DNA of 64,000 nt from assembly GCA_017415185.1 (NCBI GenBank), contig JAFQHZ010000039.1, positions 1-64,000 of the forward strand, given 5' to 3'. The stretch is from Candidatus Gastranaerophilales bacterium. Its GTDB lineage: Bacteria; Cyanobacteriota; Vampirovibrionia; Gastranaerophilales; Gastranaerophilaceae. Below, in pieces: positions 62,206 through 64,000 of the stretch; positions within the stretch are counted from its first letter, which is position 1, and every line of letters begins with the position of its first letter. Under the pieces are notes generated by a model. That model was given only the letters and a program-made list of their open reading frames with translations. It searched no databases and was not told the DNA's origin. Position numbers and translations under genes: made by a program.

Positions 62206-63192
62206 ATGAAAATCAATTTTTCTCATCCCCAAAATTTCAAAGGATACGATGCTCTTGCGCTAAAAGCGCTCCATATAGAAGAATCTACAAGCGAGCCAAT
62301 AAGAGAAGAGCTTAAAAATATTGCAAAAAAAGAAAATTTTGAACTTAGACAAGAACTTGATTATTTCAAATGGACACAAGATTTTAAAACAATCATCGAA
62401 CAAAAAGGAAAACCCGTTGTTGTGGTTAATAATCGAGTGGATGAGAATTTTCTTGATGAAATGAAATATAGATATGGAATTCAAGGAAAAACACTAGATT
62501 TAATTGCAACAGGAGGAAATTCATTCATTGGCAAATTTCCAAATGGCGACAAATGGATGTTAATTGGAGAAAGCGAATTTAACACAAAATCAAAAAAATA
62601 TATTTCAAAAGAATACGAAATTAAAGAAGAAAATATTTTTCCAATTCCTCAACAATATTACCATCTTGATATGTTTTTAAGGCCCATAGGTTTTCCTTAT
62701 GTTTTAGTTGACAGCCCTGTTTTGTCGGAAAAAAAGCTTGCTTCAAAAGATATAAGACAAGGAAGTTATGATTATATAACTTTAAACAAAGAGTTTAAAT
62801 ATTGGGAACAAAACCGCTCAAAAAATTATGATTCACATAACGATGTGATTGAAGCATTAGAAAAAGCAGGCTTTAAACCGATTCAAATTGCAGGAGTATT
62901 TGGTTCAGGAATCAATTTTATGAATGCGATAATAAATCAACACCAAGACGGTACAATTTCATATATAACCAACGGCACAAAATGCGATAGCGATTTTATA
63001 ACCAGCCTTCAACAAGATTTTGAAAAAGAGCTAAGACAAAAAGTTCCAAACATAAGAAATGTTTATTTTGTAAATGGCGACGATTCATATACTAACGAAA
63101 TGTCGAATTATATGATGGACAATTTAGCCTATCGTGGAGGCGGAATTCATTGTATGAGTTTAGAAGAACCTAGTTTTGAACTTTGGGGGTAA
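62206..63192 (+). CDS. FK-tagged deiminase-fold (guanidino-modifying enzyme) protein
   Basis: 328 residues. After the tag QNFKG (9-13) the protein follows the order of agmatine or peptidylarginine deiminase-type enzymes. It has ATGGNSFIGKFPNG (101-114), YYHLDMFLRPIG with the putative catalytic His153 and Asp155, VFGSGINFMN, and GGGIHCMSLEEP with the putative nucleophile Cys316 close to the C-terminus, as in agmatine deiminases (GGGIHC). The overall sequence is otherwise divergent. A substrate with a guanidinium group, free or in protein, is predicted. No agmatine-pathway genes are nearby. It overlaps the next convergent gene by 23 bp. Confidence 0.7.
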   Translation: MKINFSHPQNFKGYDALALKALHIEESTSEPIREELKNIAKKENFELRQELDYFKWTQDFKTIIEQKGKPVVVVNNRVDENFLDEMKYRYGIQGKTLDLIATGGNSFIGKFPNGDKWMLIGESEFNTKSKKYISKEYEIKEENIFPIPQQYYHLDMFLRPIGFPYVLVDSPVLSEKKLASKDIRQGSYDYITLNKEFKYWEQNRSKNYDSHNDVIEALEKAGFKPIQIAGVFGSGINFMNAIINQHQDGTISYITNGTKCDSDFITSLQQDFEKELRQKVPNIRNVYFVNGDDSYTNEMSNYMMDNLAYRGGGIHCMSLEEPSFELWG

Positions 63193-64000
63193 AATTTCTC
63201 AATTTTTCCCATAAAACAACATCAGAATCAAGTGAAATATTATAATATTTCTCAGACATGCCATAATCAATACAATAATCATATCGAGGAGCCTTTTGAT
63301 TCCAGCTATATTTATAATCGTCTATCAAATTTTTATTAACATAAGCAAAAGCAAGCCCCGCCACCCATTCTTTAGATACAAATGCGCTATCTAGCTCAAA
63401 AGTTCTTATCGGATAAAAATTAGTTTTCCCAACAATAACAAAATGTTCATTTAATTTTTCAATAGCTTTAGCTGATTCAGCAATATATTTTGGAGACAAC
63501 ATTTCAAAAGCCAATGACATGCCAGAAATATTTTCTTTGTTTTTAATGATATCGTCAATATATTCATGAGTTTCAGGAATTCCTAATTTCAAATACACCA
63601 TCTTGTTTTCAAGCTTTAATTCTTTTAATTTTTCAGAAAGCGAGTGTGTTTTTCCCGATGTTTTTTGATAAGGCATAATATATTTATCTGTTCCAAGACA
63701 TTCGCTTTTTAAAATAACTTTTTCTTTAATTCCTTCTTGCTCATTAATTTTATTATATGCTTTTATGTCTTCATCTTTCATTGAACAATCAAAAACATTC
63801 ACCTTTTTTTTGTAAGCTTTAGCAATATTTTTTTCAAAATCCATATTGTCTTCAACACCCCAAGCCAAAACCGCTTCAGATATCAAAATTGCTTCTTTGA
63901 CAGCAGGAAATATTATATCAGGCTTACAAACATTGAATTCTTCATTATTCTTTTTTGCAACCCCAATAATAGTTTTAGGAAACAAATAATTAAAAGTTTT
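63170..64000 (-). CDS. FkbM/Met24-like methyltransferase, 5' end outside the window
   Basis: At least 276 residues; the frame is open to the window edge, so the true start is probably beyond 64000 (a TTG at 63985 is the only internal early option). AVLAWGVEDNMDFEKNIAKA followed by VNVFDCS resembles the SAM-binding start of FkbM-type enzymes. MVYLKLGIPETHEYID followed by ISGMSLAFEM matches their K-x-D-I-E-G..E and H.E region, with the acidic residues changed. HFVIVGKTNFYPIR is a late strand. Weak conservation leaves the activity and substrate unknown. Confidence 0.6.
   Translation of the reverse strand, partial: KTFNYLFPKTIIGVAKKNNEEFNVCKPDIIFPAVKEAILISEAVLAWGVEDNMDFEKNIAKAYKKKVNVFDCSMKDEDIKAYNKINEQEGIKEKVILKSECLGTDKYIMPYQKTSGKTHSLSEKLKELKLENKMVYLKLGIPETHEYIDDIIKNKENISGMSLAFEMLSPKYIAESAKAIEKLNEHFVIVGKTNFYPIRTFELDSAFVSKEWVAGLAFAYVNKNLIDDYKYSWNQKAPRYDYCIDYGMSEKYYNISLDSDVVLWEKLRNFTPKVQN

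Noticed and set aside
1-64000. CRISPR arrays or full insertion sequences
   Set aside because: I found no regularly spaced repeats and no intact transposase or integrase gene in the window.

Overview
The window comes from a low-GC (roughly 30%) bacterium with a lipopolysaccharide-type outer membrane: lpxD, lpxC, fabZ, lpxA, kdsC and the heptose nucleotidyltransferase gene are all present. Four traits together point to the non-photosynthetic cyanobacterial sister lineage (Vampirovibrionia/Melainabacteria, probably Gastranaerophilales): the lpxD-lpxC-fabZ-lpxA order, a surface protein with three S-layer homology motifs, a PspA/VIPP1-type protein, and several lineage-type proteins with an N-terminal Phe-Lys-Gly/Ser tag. 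This placement is an inference and no 16S gene is present. The code is standard (TGA acts as stop in several overlaps), and TTG starts are frequent.

Layout. 1-333 is gene-poor. 0.3-9.3 kb holds lineage-specific proteins (an internally duplicated coiled-coil protein, a membrane-anchored HEMGH zincin), pheA-smpB, a PAS sensor kinase and a GH57 enzyme. 9.3-15.6 kb holds a small membrane protein, recF and the run pfkB-like / rqcP / ald / proB / proA. 15.6-20.9 kb holds two DUF3137 paralogues, lemA, a Gln-rich repeat protein and a two-component pair. 20.9-22.9 kb looks like a small island behind tRNA-Asp: a decapitated crcB, two FK-tagged orphan genes, and a 64-bp direct repeat made of the tRNA 3' end plus its terminator. 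22.9-24.4 kb holds rpmA, rplU and pdxJ. 24.5-33.6 kb holds a 1,204-residue zinc-ribbon/ATPase/helical-repeat protein, a PlsC-like acyltransferase, mfd and a PPIase lipoprotein.

33.6-40.6 kb is the envelope cluster (hldE/rfaE2, lpxD, lpxC, fabZ, lpxA, an M29 aminopeptidase, a prenyl diphosphate synthase, and a signal peptidase I with an extra N-terminal domain). 40.6-46.8 kb is smc-scpA-scpB followed by a shrunken ribonucleotide-reductase-like protein. 52.2-46.8 kb, leftward, is pilT, a degenerate sirtuin-like protein, recO, a CgeB-like glycosyltransferase and an ATP-grasp ligase. 52.3-54.1 kb is apt-rimM-trmD. 54.1-58.4 kb holds the Cys-rich SLH protein, a HEAT-like protein, kdsC, a STAS-like protein and a KDPG-type aldolase. 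62.1-58.4 kb, leftward, is a compact operon: SF2 helicase, J-domain protein, PspA. The right edge holds a predicted guanidino-modifying (deiminase-fold) protein and a truncated methyltransferase-like gene.

The best candidates for something undescribed are the nested tRNA-Asp island carrying FK-tagged genes, the two enzyme-fold proteins with lost catalytic residues (RNR-like and sirtuin-like), the deiminase-fold FK-tagged protein, the signal peptidase with a SecD/SecF-like head, the helicase/J/PspA operon, and a set of first-in-operon genes with a -10-like hexamer 6-7 nt before an ATG that has no Shine-Dalgarno sequence.
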